A stretch of DNA of 64,000 bases, from the NCBI GenBank assembly GCA_947503155.1, contig CANNCL010000002.1:62001-126000 (forward strand), read 5' to 3'. The first letter of the stretch is position 1. Each line of letters starts with the position of its first letter. Made by a program: the position numbers and the translations under genes. Of the stretch, positions 27,568-35,500 are shown piece after piece. The DNA is from an uncultured Erythrobacter sp. (GTDB lineage Bacteria; Pseudomonadota; Alphaproteobacteria; Sphingomonadales; Sphingomonadaceae). The notes under the pieces are model-generated. The model was not told where the DNA came from and ran no database searches. It worked only from the letters and a program-made list of their open reading frames with translations.

Positions 27568-27676
27568 CGAAGTTAAGTGGTCTTCAATTTGAGGTGAGAC
27601 CCTCCTGGTCTTTGTGTCCCACCTCCCCGAATAAAAAAAGCCGCCTCGCATTGGTACCGCGAGGCGGCTCTTTTTT
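27568..27676 (+). ncRNA. Candidate trans-acting sRNA with CCUCC-type loops
   Basis: About 109 nt between the sigma-54-type promoter and a strong intrinsic terminator, with no coding frame. Predicted folding: GAAG/CTTC hairpin (27569-27585); outer stem GAGGTG (27591-27596) with CACCTC (27620-27625), enclosing AGACC/GGTCT with a CTCCT loop (27602-27606); an unpaired CCCC stretch; then the terminator hairpin (27639-27669). Pyrimidine loops complementary to Shine-Dalgarno sequences are typical of alphaproteobacterial antisense sRNAs (suhB/MmgR-like families). Family membership could not be tested. The 5' end is inferred from the promoter. Confidence 0.6.
27633..27676. terminator. Bidirectional terminator shared by the sRNA and grxD
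   Basis: A perfect 11-bp stem AGCCGCCTCGC (27639-27649) / GCGAGGCGGCT (27659-27669) with a 9-nt loop, flanked by seven A on one side and six T on the other. It works in both directions between the plus-strand sRNA and the minus-strand grxD gene, whose stop is at 27722. Confidence 0.92.
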
Positions 27677-27721
27677 CGTCCGCGTCCCACACAGGGAGTA
27701 TGAAAAGGGAAAAGCCCCTTA

Positions 27722-28054
27722 TCAGCTTTCCATCTTGGCGACGTCTTTGTCATCCATCAGCTGCTTGAGTTCGCCGGCCTCGAACATTTCCATCATAATG
27801 TCGCTGCCGCCGACAAATTCGCCTTTGACGTAAAGCTGCGGAATGGTCGGCCATTCGGAATAGGTCTTGATCCCTTGGCGGATTTCCATGTCTTGCAACA
27901 CGTCAACGCTATCATAGGCGACGCCGCAATGATCGAGGATCGCAACCGCGCGGCTGGAAAACCCGCATTGCGGGAAGAGCGGAGTGCCCTTCATAAACAA
28001 GACAACGTCATTTTCGCTGACGAGGGTGGCGATGCGAGTGTTGGTATCAGCCAT
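27722..28054 (-). CDS. grxD: Monothiol glutaredoxin, Grx4 family
   Basis: 110 residues with the monothiol active site CGFS (Cys30) in FMKGTPLFPQCGFSSRA, plus the WPTIPQLYVKGEFVGGSDI segment that binds glutathione. Grx4-type proteins carry a glutathione-bound [2Fe-2S] cluster and pair with BolA in iron-sulfur delivery and iron sensing. bolA lies 51 bp upstream on the same strand, and the DUF1476 gene precedes it, an order common in alphaproteobacteria. It is terminated by the bidirectional hairpin downstream. Confidence 0.95.
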   Translation of the reverse strand: MADTNTRIATLVSENDVVLFMKGTPLFPQCGFSSRAVAILDHCGVAYDSVDVLQDMEIRQGIKTYSEWPTIPQLYVKGEFVGGSDIMMEMFEAGELKQLMDDKDVAKMES

Positions 28055-28105
28055 AAATGGGGCCTTTGGGTATCGAGTGAAAATGCTAGCGAGTTATCTT
28101 GCAAA

Positions 28106-28333
28106 TTATTTGGGGACCACGGTCGTGACTTGCAAGGCATGCAGCACGCCGCCCATTTTGTCGCCAAGCGCGCCATACACCATTTTGTGCTGCTGAACCC
28201 TGCTTTTGCCCGCAAATTGCGGCGCCGTAACGGTGGCTGCCCAATGGTCGTCATCGCCAGCCAAATCACGCAGTTCCACAATTGCTCCGGGCAGAGCGGC
28301 GAGGATCGCGGCTTCGATATCTGGCCCTGCCAT
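28106..28333 (-). CDS. bolA: BolA-family protein
   Basis: About 75 residues (starts at 28333 or 28339 are both possible), just downstream of the DUF1476 stop. The BolA fold is recognised from GKSRVQQHKMVYGALGDKM, which includes the conserved histidine used in cluster sharing with Grx4, and the ending HALQVTTVVP. In this family the BolA-monothiol glutaredoxin heterodimer binds a [2Fe-2S] cluster. Its partner grxD follows in the same operon. Confidence 0.9.
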   Translation of the reverse strand: MAGPDIEAAILAALPGAIVELRDLAGDDDHWAATVTAPQFAGKSRVQQHKMVYGALGDKMGGVLHALQVTTVVPK

Positions 28334-28343
28334 CGGCATCGGC

Positions 28344-28667
28344 TTAGTCGCCGCCCATAAGTTGGCGTTTTGCCTCGATCGCCATTTCTTCGAGCTTTGC
28401 GCGAATGTCGGCTTCGCTGACATTGGTTTCAGCCGCCGTCAGATCGCCCAGCAATTTGCGGATCACATCTTCATCGCCAGCTTCTTCGAAATCCGCCTGA
28501 ACAACCGCTTTTTTATAAGCGTCGGCCTCTTCATCGGTGAGGTTCATTTCGCCCGCAGCCCATTCGCCCAGCAGGCGGTTACGGCGTGCTGCGACCTTGA
28601 AAGCGGTCTCTTCATCCATCGCGAATTTGGCTTCTTCGCCGCGTTGGCGGTCTTTAAAATCAGTCAT
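28344..28667 (-). CDS. DUF1476 protein, F1Fo-ATPase inhibitor zeta-subunit family
   Basis: 107 residues, almost entirely helical and highly charged, beginning MTDFKDRQRGEEAKFAMDEE. This matches DUF1476, whose Paracoccus member is the zeta inhibitor that blocks ATP hydrolysis by the F1Fo ATPase. The inhibitory part in that protein is the N-terminal segment, which is well conserved here. First gene of the DUF1476-bolA-grxD unit. Whether this copy inhibits the ATPase is inferred from the family; in some alphaproteobacteria the homologue inhibits weakly. Confidence 0.9.
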   Translation of the reverse strand: MTDFKDRQRGEEAKFAMDEETAFKVAARRNRLLGEWAAGEMNLTDEEADAYKKAVVQADFEEAGDEDVIRKLLGDLTAAETNVSEADIRAKLEEMAIEAKRQLMGGD

Positions 28668-28750
28668 CGGAATTCCTCTTGGAATGGGTGTTTATAAGAT
28701 AGGTTGAGGCATGGCGTGCGGCAAGCTTGCGCTCTGCTCTCTTGCCAATC

Positions 28751-29749
28751 TTAGTCCATGGTAACGACCAGCTTGCCGACAGCCTCGCGGTTTTCGAGCT
28801 TGGCAATCGCCTCGCCTGCGCGTTCGAGCGGGAAGGTTTCGGACACGAGCGGATCGATCGTCCCAGCTTTCATCATGTCGAATAGTTCGTTGACCTGCGC
28901 GACAAATTTGGCTGGCTCGCGCGCGGTGAAAGCGCCCCAGAACACGCCGCAAATATCGCATGATTTCAACAGAGTGAGGTTTAACGGCATTTTGGGAATA
29001 CCAGCAGGGAAGCCCACCACCAGAAAACGCCCTTCCCATGCAATGGAGCGCAACGCTGGCTCTGAATATTGTCCGCCAACAATGTCATAGACGATGTTCG
29101 CGCCGGTTGGCCCGCACGCGGCCTTGAACGCGCCAGCAAGTTCCTTGGAAGCAGCCTTGTCCATTTCCTCGCGGGGGTAGATGACGACTTCGTCTGCTCC
29201 CGCACGCTTGGCGACTTCGCCCTTAGCTTCGCTGGAAACGGCCGCGACAACGCGCGCGCCGTAAGCTTTGGCGAGTTCGACCGCGGACAGGCCCACGCCG
29301 CCCGCTGCGCCAAGGATTAGCACCACGTCGCCTGCCTTGATGTGGCCGCGATCTTTCAGGCCGTGAATCGTAGTTCCGTAGGTCATCAACAATGATGCGG
29401 CTTTCTCATACGGCACGCCGTCCGGCACAGGGAACATCCGGTTCGCGGGCACGATTGCCTTTTCGCGCAGGCCGCCATTGCCGATCCCTGCCATGACATT
29501 GTCGCCGACCTTATACCCTTCGACACCTTCGCCAATTGCTTCGACCACACCGGCGATTTCGCCGCCGGGGGAATAGGGGCGCTCGGGCTTAAATTGGTAC
29601 AAATCACGGATCATCAAAGTGTCGGGATAGTTGATGGCACACGCTTTCACCGCGATCAGAACTTCGCCTTTGCCGGGTGACGGTGTGTCAATCTCGTCCA
29701 GTTTCAACGTTTCTGGGCCGCCGACTTGGTGGGTCTGAATGGCTTTCAT
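28751..29749 (-). CDS. NADPH:quinone oxidoreductase family protein (zinc-free MDR)
   Basis: 332 residues from ATG 29749 (GGAAACG upstream). An N-terminal GroES-like domain is followed by a Rossmann fold with GAAGGVGLSAVELAKAYGA and a YPREEMD-containing loop. The zinc-ligand cysteines of alcohol dehydrogenases are missing, as in quinone oxidoreductases (QOR) and related enoyl reductases. Predicted NADPH-dependent reduction of a quinone or activated alkene; substrate unknown. It follows leuD on the same strand after 11 bp and may be read through from the leucine genes. Confidence 0.9.
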   Translation of the reverse strand: MKAIQTHQVGGPETLKLDEIDTPSPGKGEVLIAVKACAINYPDTLMIRDLYQFKPERPYSPGGEIAGVVEAIGEGVEGYKVGDNVMAGIGNGGLREKAIVPANRMFPVPDGVPYEKAASLLMTYGTTIHGLKDRGHIKAGDVVLILGAAGGVGLSAVELAKAYGARVVAAVSSEAKGEVAKRAGADEVVIYPREEMDKAASKELAGAFKAACGPTGANIVYDIVGGQYSEPALRSIAWEGRFLVVGFPAGIPKMPLNLTLLKSCDICGVFWGAFTAREPAKFVAQVNELFDMMKAGTIDPLVSETFPLERAGEAIAKLENREAVGKLVVTMD

Positions 29750-29760
29750 TTGTCGTTTCC

Positions 29761-30360
29761 TTAAACTTGAGTTCCGGTGGTGAGCCACCCGTGCGCAGCG
29801 GCGCGGCGGGTTTCGAAATTTCCGATGTTTTCTTGGCTGTCCAATGTCAGTGCGACTTCGTCGAGGCCGTTTAGCAGGCAGTGCTTGCGGAACGGGTCGA
29901 TTTCAAACGTAAAGCGATCTTGAAAAGGCGTGGTGACGGTTTGTGTGTCGAGGTCAATATCAACCGGTTCCCCCGCCTGTGCAACGTCCATCAATCGATC
30001 GATCGCTTCTTGTGCCAAGACAATAGGCAAGATGCCGTTCTTCACCGCATTGCCTGAGAATATGTCGGAATAGCTCGGCGCGATTACAGCTCTGATGCCA
30101 AGGTCAAGCAGCGCCCATGCGGCATGTTCGCGGCTCGAACCGCAGCCGAAATTGTCTCCGGCGATCAAGATCGGAGCGCCAGCGTTTTCGGGCGCGTCAA
30201 AGATATTGCCAGGCTCCGCGCGGATCGTTTCAAACGCCCCTTCGCCCAAACCTTCGCGGGTGATCGTCTTCAACCATTTGGCCGGGATGATAATGTCAGT
30301 GTCGACATTCTTCGCGCCAAACGGAATGGCGCGCCCAGCGACCCGAGAAATTGCGTCCAT
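29761..30360 (-). CDS. leuD: 3-isopropylmalate dehydratase small subunit
   Basis: 199 residues of the aconitase-swivel type, with [13 protein letters not shown], the substrate-binding loop that completes the LeuC active site. Together with LeuC it isomerises 2-isopropylmalate to 3-isopropylmalate in leucine synthesis. It follows the small unknown gene and leuC in one transcript. The length is normal and no damage is seen. Confidence 0.96.
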   Translation of the reverse strand: MDAISRVAGRAIPFGAKNVDTDIIIPAKWLKTITREGLGEGAFETIRAEPGNIFDAPENAGAPILIAGDNFGCGSSREHAAWALLDLGIRAVIAPSYSDIFSGNAVKNGILPIVLAQEAIDRLMDVAQAGEPVDIDLDTQTVTTPFQDRFTFEIDPFRKHCLLNGLDEVALTLDSQENIGNFETRRAAAHGWLTTGTQV

Positions 30361-30372
30361 TGCTCCGCTTCC

Positions 30373-30597
30373 TCAGTCGGTTTCGGGTGGCTCGCCCGAA
30401 GGGGGCGTTTTCGATTGATCTGCGCCAATCGCGCTGTCTTTCGGGGCCTTGCGGAAACGCTTGCCAGCATAGAGCAAGGCGGCGGCCACAGCGGCGGACC
30501 CAATCGTTGCTGCCGCACCAATAGCGGCGTTGCGGCCAGCATTTGATTTAGGGGCGTTGGGTTTAGGGGCGTCATCTTTGGGGGTTTTGTCAGTCAT
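30373..30597 (-). CDS. Small single-pass membrane protein of unknown function between leuC and leuD
   Basis: 74 residues from ATG 30597. Polar, lysine/proline-rich ends surround one alanine-rich hydrophobic helix (about residues 23-43, IGAAATIGSAAVAAALLYAG) followed by a basic KRFRKA stop-transfer patch. It therefore probably spans the inner membrane once. It is sandwiched in the leu operon (56 bp after leuC, 12 bp before leuD), yet nothing links it to leucine synthesis. No family recognised. Confidence 0.6.
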   Translation of the reverse strand: MTDKTPKDDAPKPNAPKSNAGRNAAIGAAATIGSAAVAAALLYAGKRFRKAPKDSAIGADQSKTPPSGEPPETD

Positions 30598-30653
30598 AAG
30601 TATCACATGCTCTTGCGGGACGGGGGTTTCAAGGGAAGCAGGGCAGCTTGTCG

Positions 30654-32084
30654 TCAATCAAGCTCGCGCACATCAGCCAGCCGCCCTGCCACAGCCGCCG
30701 CAGCTGCCATAGCAGGCGACACAAGATGCGTGCGAGCACCGGGCCCTTGCCGACCGACAAAATTGCGGTTGGAGGTTGAGGCGCAGCGTTCGCCAGCGGG
30801 CACTTTATCAGGGTTCATGCCAAGACAGGCTGAACAACCCGGTTCACGCCATTCAAATCCAGCATCGGTGAAAATGCGGTCGAGCCCTTCTTCTTCGGCT
30901 TGCATTTTGACGAGACCAGAGCCGGGGACAACAATCGCCCAGCGTATATTGGCTGCTTTGGTGCGCCCTTTTAGGACGTTGGCGGCAGCACGCAGGTCTT
31001 CGATCCGGCTATTGGTGCAACTGCCGATAAAGATATTCTCAATCGGTACCTGCGTCATCGGGGTGCCGGGAGTGAGGCCCATATATTCGAGGCTTTTCGC
31101 AGCGGCTGCTTGTTTCGATGGATCGGCGAAGCTTTCGGGCGAAGGGACCGCGCCGCTAATCGGCACAACGTCCTCTGGGCTGGTGCCCCAAGTAACGGTG
31201 GGCGCGATTGCGCTGGCGTCAATCACGACTGATTTATCGAATTGCGCGCCGTCATCGGTGTGCAGAGTTTTCCAGTAAGTGACAGCCGCAAGCCAGTCCG
31301 CGCCTTTCGGAGCCATCGGACGGCCTTTGAGGTAGCGAAATACGGTTTCGTCCGGCGCGATCAGACCAGCGCGCGCGCCTGCCTCGATGCTCATATTGCA
31401 TACGGTCAGGCGTTGCTCGACGCTCATCGCTTCGAACACATCACCGCGATATTCGATCACATAGCCGGTGCCTCCTGCGGCGCCGATCTCTCCTATGATA
31501 TGGAGAATAAGATCTTTCGCCGTAACGCCGGGACCAAGCGCGCCTGTGACCCGCACCTCCATCGCTTTGGAGCGTTGAAGCAGTAGAGTTTGCGTTGCGA
31601 GTACATGCTCGACTTCGCTGGTGCCAATCCCAAATGCGAGCGCGCCTAGACCGCCGTGACACGCTGTATGAGAATCGCCGCAAACGATTGTGGTTCCAGG
31701 CAGAGAAAATCCCTGTTCCGGGCCGACCACATGGACAATCCCTTGCTCAGCGGCGCTTGCATCGATGTAACGGATGCCAAATTCTGGCGCATTGCGTTCA
31801 AGCGCCTCCAGCTGCGCGGCACTTTGCGGATCCGCGATGGGCAAGCGTACACCATTCGCGTCAAGCCGCGCAGTGGTCGGCAAATTGTGGTCCGGCACCG
31901 CCAACGTCAATTCAGGACGGCGGACCCCGCGGCCAGCCGCGCGCAATCCTTCAAACGCCTGAGGGCTGGTCACTTCGTGCACCAGATGCCGGTCGATATA
32001 GATGAGCGCAGTCCCGTCATCTCGGGTTTCCACGACGTGATCATCCCAAATTTTTGCGTATAGCGTGCGGGGTTTGCTGGCCAT
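30654..32084 (-). CDS. leuC: 3-isopropylmalate dehydratase large subunit
   Basis: 476 residues from ATG 32084, preceded by AAGAGAG; the open frame extends 27 codons further but lacks support. The [4Fe-4S] cysteines are in [17 protein letters not shown] and [12 protein letters not shown], and the substrate-binding histidine region [13 protein letters not shown] is intact. It forms the catalytic LeuCD complex with leuD, two genes downstream. The upstream 123 bp are shared with the divergent thioesterase gene. No leader peptide with leucine codons was recognised. Confidence 0.96.
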   Translation of the reverse strand: MASKPRTLYAKIWDDHVVETRDDGTALIYIDRHLVHEVTSPQAFEGLRAAGRGVRRPELTLAVPDHNLPTTARLDANGVRLPIADPQSAAQLEALERNAPEFGIRYIDASAAEQGIVHVVGPEQGFSLPGTTIVCGDSHTACHGGLGALAFGIGTSEVEHVLATQTLLLQRSKAMEVRVTGALGPGVTAKDLILHIIGEIGAAGGTGYVIEYRGDVFEAMSVEQRLTVCNMSIEAGARAGLIAPDETVFRYLKGRPMAPKGADWLAAVTYWKTLHTDDGAQFDKSVVIDASAIAPTVTWGTSPEDVVPISGAVPSPESFADPSKQAAAAKSLEYMGLTPGTPMTQVPIENIFIGSCTNSRIEDLRAAANVLKGRTKAANIRWAIVVPGSGLVKMQAEEEGLDRIFTDAGFEWREPGCSACLGMNPDKVPAGERCASTSNRNFVGRQGPGARTHLVSPAMAAAAAVAGRLADVRELD

Positions 32085-32207
32085 TTGGCTCTCTTCTTGA
32101 ACTGTTTGGCCCCGAGTAGCGGCGAGGATACCACACTGGCAAGCTACCGAGTGATTTAGTGGCAATTTGTCATGGCAACGAAAGGGTTTCGCGTCTAACT
32201 AACATCT

Positions 32208-32609
32208 ATGTCAGCAAGACCATTCTCCTTACCCATCACCGTCGTACCCGAAGACATCGATTTTATGGGCCACGTCAATAATGCGCGTTATCTCGGCTGG
32301 GTTCAGGACGCGGTGCTGGCGCATTGGAACAAAATTGCCCCGCCTGACGAAGTAGCGAGCAAGGCGTGGGTCGCGCTGAAACACGAGATTACCTATCGTA
32401 AGCCTGCTTTCTTAGAGGATGACGTGATCGCTCAGACTGTGCTCGAACGCTATAACGGCGCGCGCGCATTTTACCGCACCGTCATCAGCCGCGGCGAGGA
32501 TGTACTCGCCGAAGTGCAATCAAGTTGGTGCTGTATTGATGCCGAAACCCTTCGTCCGGCGCGAATCGGGGAGCATCTGCGCGAGTTCTTCTTTTCTGAA
32601 AGTGAATGA
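32208..32609 (+). CDS. Acyl-CoA thioesterase (4-hydroxybenzoyl-CoA thioesterase-like hotdog fold)
   Basis: 133 residues with the hotdog signature at the start: VVPEDIDFMGHVNNARYLGW. The aspartate and the HVNN segment correspond to the catalytic Asp and substrate loop of the FadM/YbgC group. It hydrolyses acyl-CoA or acyl-ACP thioesters; chain specificity is unknown. It lies 60 bp upstream of crtW on the same strand. A link with carotenoid synthesis is not established. Confidence 0.88.
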   Translation: MSARPFSLPITVVPEDIDFMGHVNNARYLGWVQDAVLAHWNKIAPPDEVASKAWVALKHEITYRKPAFLEDDVIAQTVLERYNGARAFYRTVISRGEDVLAEVQSSWCCIDAETLRPARIGEHLREFFFSESE

Positions 32610-32669
32610 TCTACGGCTCTTTCCGTTCAAGGCTTTGCGCCCGAGACTTGGAGCATTATAAGCAGCCTT

Positions 32670-33539
32670 ATGTCCTTAGAAAGAGTGCCCAATGATATGG
32701 CGATAAGCCATTATGCCCTACCCGGTCGCGCCGCGACGGGCTTCATTGGTCTCACTTTGGCGGCTCTCATCGTGGGCGGCTGGCTCGGTATCCACGCTTA
32801 TGCGATGTTTGTTTTTGAACTGACTTGGGCCAATCTCCCATTCGCGATTGGGATGGCTCTTGTGCAATGCTGGCTGTCGGTCGGAGTATTTATTGTTTGC
32901 CACGACGCAATGCATGGCACGCTTATTCCAGGTCAAGACAAGCTAAGTGCGGGGATCGCTGGCGTTTTGCTGTTCTTATATGCGGGCTTTCGGTGGCGGG
33001 TATTGCGCGAGGCCCATCTCACTCATCATAAAATGCCCGGCCGCGCGGGCGATCCTGATTTTGACGAGGATCATCCCGGCCAGTTCCTCCCGTGGTTTTT
33101 GACCTTTTTCAAACGTTATTTCGGCTGGCAATCACTGCTGTTCGTGCAGGCAGTCGTTGGAATTTACTGGCTCGTCATTGGCATTCCGATGGTTCAGATT
33201 GTGCTGCTATACGGGGCGCCTGCGCTGCTCTCTTCGGTTCAATTGTTCTACTTCGGGACTTTCCGCCCGCATCATTTGCAGGCTGGCAAGCCGTTCACAG
33301 ATGCCCACAACGCGCGGTCCAACGATTTCGGACCACTGGCCAGCCTCTTCACATGTTTCCATTTCGGTTATCACCTCGAACATCACCGCCGCCCTGACGT
33401 GCCGTGGTGGGCGTTACCCGCAGCGAAACGCGCCGGTATTGGCAAGGGAGTTGACAGGGCCGCTGGCAATGCGGGGCCGTTGACCCAAGCAGAGGGCGCA
33501 GCAAAGGTGAATACTGCGCAAGTTGAGGCGAACGAGTGA
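32670..33539 (+). CDS. crtW: Beta-carotene ketolase (CrtW-type)
   Basis: 289 residues of the membrane fatty-acid desaturase/hydroxylase superfamily, with the three histidine clusters that hold the di-iron centre: HDAMH (about residue 78), HLTHH (116) and HLEHH (235). Context words such as FRPHHLQ and DAHNARSNDFG match CrtW ketolases, which add 4-keto groups to beta-ionone rings. The start may be ATG 32670 or, with AAAGAG upstream, ATG 32697. The stop overlaps the crtZ start (GTGA), so ketolase and hydroxylase are coupled. Together they would make astaxanthin-type xanthophylls. The last roughly 35 residues are unusually Ala/Gly-rich. Confidence 0.93.
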   Translation: MSLERVPNDMAISHYALPGRAATGFIGLTLAALIVGGWLGIHAYAMFVFELTWANLPFAIGMALVQCWLSVGVFIVCHDAMHGTLIPGQDKLSAGIAGVLLFLYAGFRWRVLREAHLTHHKMPGRAGDPDFDEDHPGQFLPWFLTFFKRYFGWQSLLFVQAVVGIYWLVIGIPMVQIVLLYGAPALLSSVQLFYFGTFRPHHLQAGKPFTDAHNARSNDFGPLASLFTCFHFGYHLEHHRRPDVPWWALPAAKRAGIGKGVDRAAGNAGPLTQAEGAAKVNTAQVEANE

Positions 33540-34042
33540 ATTGGATTGAGTGCATCGCTGTCACCATCACTGCCCTTGTAGGGATGGAGCTGTTCGCATG
33601 GTTTGCGCACAAATATCTCATGCATGGCTGGGGCTGGGGATGGCACCGCGATCATCATGAACCGCATGATGGTATGTTTGAGAAGAACGACTTGTATGCG
33701 GTCGCATTTGGAACAATCAACGCGGCGATGTATATTTCTGGATCGCTTTATTGGGAGTGGCTGTGGTGGGCGGCCTTGGGCGTCAACCTCTACGGCATCG
33801 TCTATGCGATCATTCATGATGGGCTCGTGCACCAACGTTTTTTCCGCTTTGTTCCGAAAAGCGGATACGCAAAACGTTTGGTGCAGGCACACAAATTGCA
33901 CCACGCAACCCTTGGGAAAGAGGGCGGCGTCAGCTTTAGCTTTGTATTCGCGCGTGACCCGGCAAAGCTCAAAGCGGAGCTGAAACTGCAATCGCAGAAC
34001 GGCGTCGCTAAGGTTCGGCAGAGCCGAAGCGTGTTGGATTAA
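33536..34042 (+). CDS. crtZ: Beta-carotene 3-hydroxylase (CrtZ-type)
   Basis: 168 residues with the histidine-rich di-iron motifs of CrtZ: H25KYLMH30, HRDHH (37-41), a later HDGLVH and HKLHH. There are about four membrane segments. It hydroxylates carbon 3 of beta-ionone rings. The GTG start overlaps the crtW stop. No other carotenoid gene (crtB, crtI, crtY, crtE) is nearby, so the pathway is scattered. Confidence 0.94.
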   Translation: MNWIECIAVTITALVGMELFAWFAHKYLMHGWGWGWHRDHHEPHDGMFEKNDLYAVAFGTINAAMYISGSLYWEWLWWAALGVNLYGIVYAIIHDGLVHQRFFRFVPKSGYAKRLVQAHKLHHATLGKEGGVSFSFVFARDPAKLKAELKLQSQNGVAKVRQSRSVLD

Positions 34043-34066
34043 TTATCTAGAGAGGGATCCGGGGGG

Positions 34067-34471
34067 ATGAATGGCAATTGCAGTGATATGACCGGCCAGT
34101 GGGATGGGACATTTTCCTATCCCGACGTGCCCGAAGCTGGTCCGATTACTCCCTTCATAGCCACGATTTGTGATGCTGGCGGTATTTTGAAAGGGTCTGT
34201 GCTGGAACCGCATGAATTCGATTCCTCGACCGCTCACGCCACTGTCTTAGGGCAACGTATCGGGCGATCGGTTCATTTTACAAAAACTTATCACGGAGCA
34301 GGTGAACTTTACGCCGAAACGGTGCTTTATTTTGGCGCGCTCAGCGAAGATGGCGAATACGTATCAGGCGAATGGCAGATTGAACATTGGCGCGGCCCGT
34401 TTGAAATGACGCGGGAAATGTCGGGCGTCGAAGGGATTGAGGCGGAAGCAAAAGCAGAGGCGCCCGCCTAG
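34067..34471 (+). CDS. Unknown protein, first member of a tandem pair
   Basis: 134 residues with no signal peptide or membrane segment. It looks like a small beta-sheet protein: GQWDGTFSYP at the start, a glycine-rich turn, then SGEW and GPFEMTRE near the end. The neighbouring gene ends with nearly the same elements (SGTW, GPFEMT), so the two are divergent tandem duplicates. The spacing of these elements suggests a small up-and-down beta-barrel (avidin- or lipocalin-like), which is an inference only. The AGGGA site upstream supports ATG 34067. It is 24 bp after crtZ and probably co-transcribed with it. Confidence 0.7.
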   Translation: MNGNCSDMTGQWDGTFSYPDVPEAGPITPFIATICDAGGILKGSVLEPHEFDSSTAHATVLGQRIGRSVHFTKTYHGAGELYAETVLYFGALSEDGEYVSGEWQIEHWRGPFEMTREMSGVEGIEAEAKAEAPA

Positions 34472-34606
34472 AATATGATGGATTTTCAGAACCGCACATC
34501 GCCGCATTAACATAGGATAATACGTTGATGAGGATGGCGGACTAGCGTTCGTAAAGCGGTGATTGTCCTAGGGAAATTATGCTCTCAACGCGGAAAGGGT
34601 GAGAAA

Positions 34607-34957
34607 ATGGCAATGCCGAGCGACCTGAATGGCCTTTCGGAGGGGACTTTCAGTTACTTTGCGTCTGAGGATATCGGTGAATGGGCATTTAAGGCCAGAA
34701 TTGCGATAACCGGTGAGCAACTAAGCGGTATTGTGATCGAACTTCATGCGCACGGGGCCGGTGACGTTAAAGCAAAGATCGAGGGGACGGTTGATGGTGC
34801 GAATGTCAGCTTTCTAAAACGCTACCTTGTCCAAAGCGAGACATATGACCGGGATGTCACGTATGAAGGACGGCTGAGCGCGGATCGCCAGACTATTTCT
34901 GGGACTTGGCGCCATTCGGATAATAGCGGACCTTTTGAAATGACGCTGGCGACGTAG
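34607..34957 (+). CDS. Unknown protein, second member of a tandem pair
   Basis: 116 residues from ATG 34607 (AAAGGGTGAG upstream); a longer frame exists but lacks a ribosome-binding site. It shares with the preceding gene an opening GTFSY, a central kinship in alternating strands, and a closing ISGTWRHSDNSGPFEMTLAT. It is soluble, beta-rich by inspection, and has no catalytic motif. The 135-bp gap from its twin contains a possible -10 element (GGATAAT near 34516), so it may have its own promoter. Confidence 0.68.
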   Translation: MAMPSDLNGLSEGTFSYFASEDIGEWAFKARIAITGEQLSGIVIELHAHGAGDVKAKIEGTVDGANVSFLKRYLVQSETYDRDVTYEGRLSADRQTISGTWRHSDNSGPFEMTLAT

Positions 34958-34967
34958 GGCAGCAGTA

Positions 34968-35008
34968 TTGCACGTTTCGCCGGGGGAAATTTCCCGAATG
35001 CGGTGCAA
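34968..35008. repeat. Nested palindrome between convergent genes
   Basis: TTGCAC (34968-34973) pairs with GTGCAA (35003-35008), and inside lies a perfect 12-bp palindrome GGGAAATTTCCC (34984-34995). It sits between the stop codons of the second tandem-pair gene and sufE. It lacks a T-tract but could form a stem that ends or protects either transcript. Confidence 0.4.
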
Positions 35009-35020
35009 CAGGTGTGCAGG

Positions 35021-35446
35021 TCAGCTTGATGCCTGCGCAAGGCGCGCGGCATGTTCCTGGACCAGTGCAATCATATTGGGGACGCCTTGGGTGCGGTTAC
35101 TCGATAGCTGGTTCTTGAGATCAAATGGGCCAAGCGCACCGATCACATCCATGCTCGCGACCTCGCGAGCGGGCTTGTCCTGAACCGCCGATATAACCAG
35201 AGCGACAATGCCTTTGGTGATTGCGGCATTGCTGTCGGCAAGGAAGTGCAGCGTTTCGGTGTTCTTATCGCCGTGTTCTGTCGGATAGACCCAAACCGAT
35301 GCTGAACATCCGCGCACCAATGTTGCATCGGTTTTCAGCGCGTCGGGCATATCATCCAAATCGCGTCCCAGCTCGATCAACAGCCGGTAGCGCTCATCGC
35401 CCTCGAGAAATTCATATTCTTCTAAAATGTCGGACAATGTTCTCAT
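35021..35446 (-). CDS. sufE: SufE-family sulfur acceptor protein
   Basis: 141 residues from ATG 35446. The sulfur-accepting cysteine is C47 in LVRGCSASVWV, followed by the family ending in GVPNMIALV-type text. SufE takes persulfide from the cysteine desulfurase SufS for Fe-S cluster assembly. The suf operon itself is not in the window; free-standing sufE genes are common in alphaproteobacteria. It lies 54 bp downstream of the last psp-array gene and could be read through from it. Confidence 0.92.
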   Translation of the reverse strand: MRTLSDILEEYEFLEGDERYRLLIELGRDLDDMPDALKTDATLVRGCSASVWVYPTEHGDKNTETLHFLADSNAAITKGIVALVISAVQDKPAREVASMDVIGALGPFDLKNQLSSNRTQGVPNMIALVQEHAARLAQASS

Positions 35447-35500
35447 GCAGGCGCATTTAGGGTGCACATGTCCGCATGGGAAGGGGGCATAGTGCGCGGC

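Noticed and set aside
27496..27753. Minus-strand 85-codon protein over the sRNA region
   Set aside because: It crosses the strong bidirectional terminator and has no ribosome-binding site.
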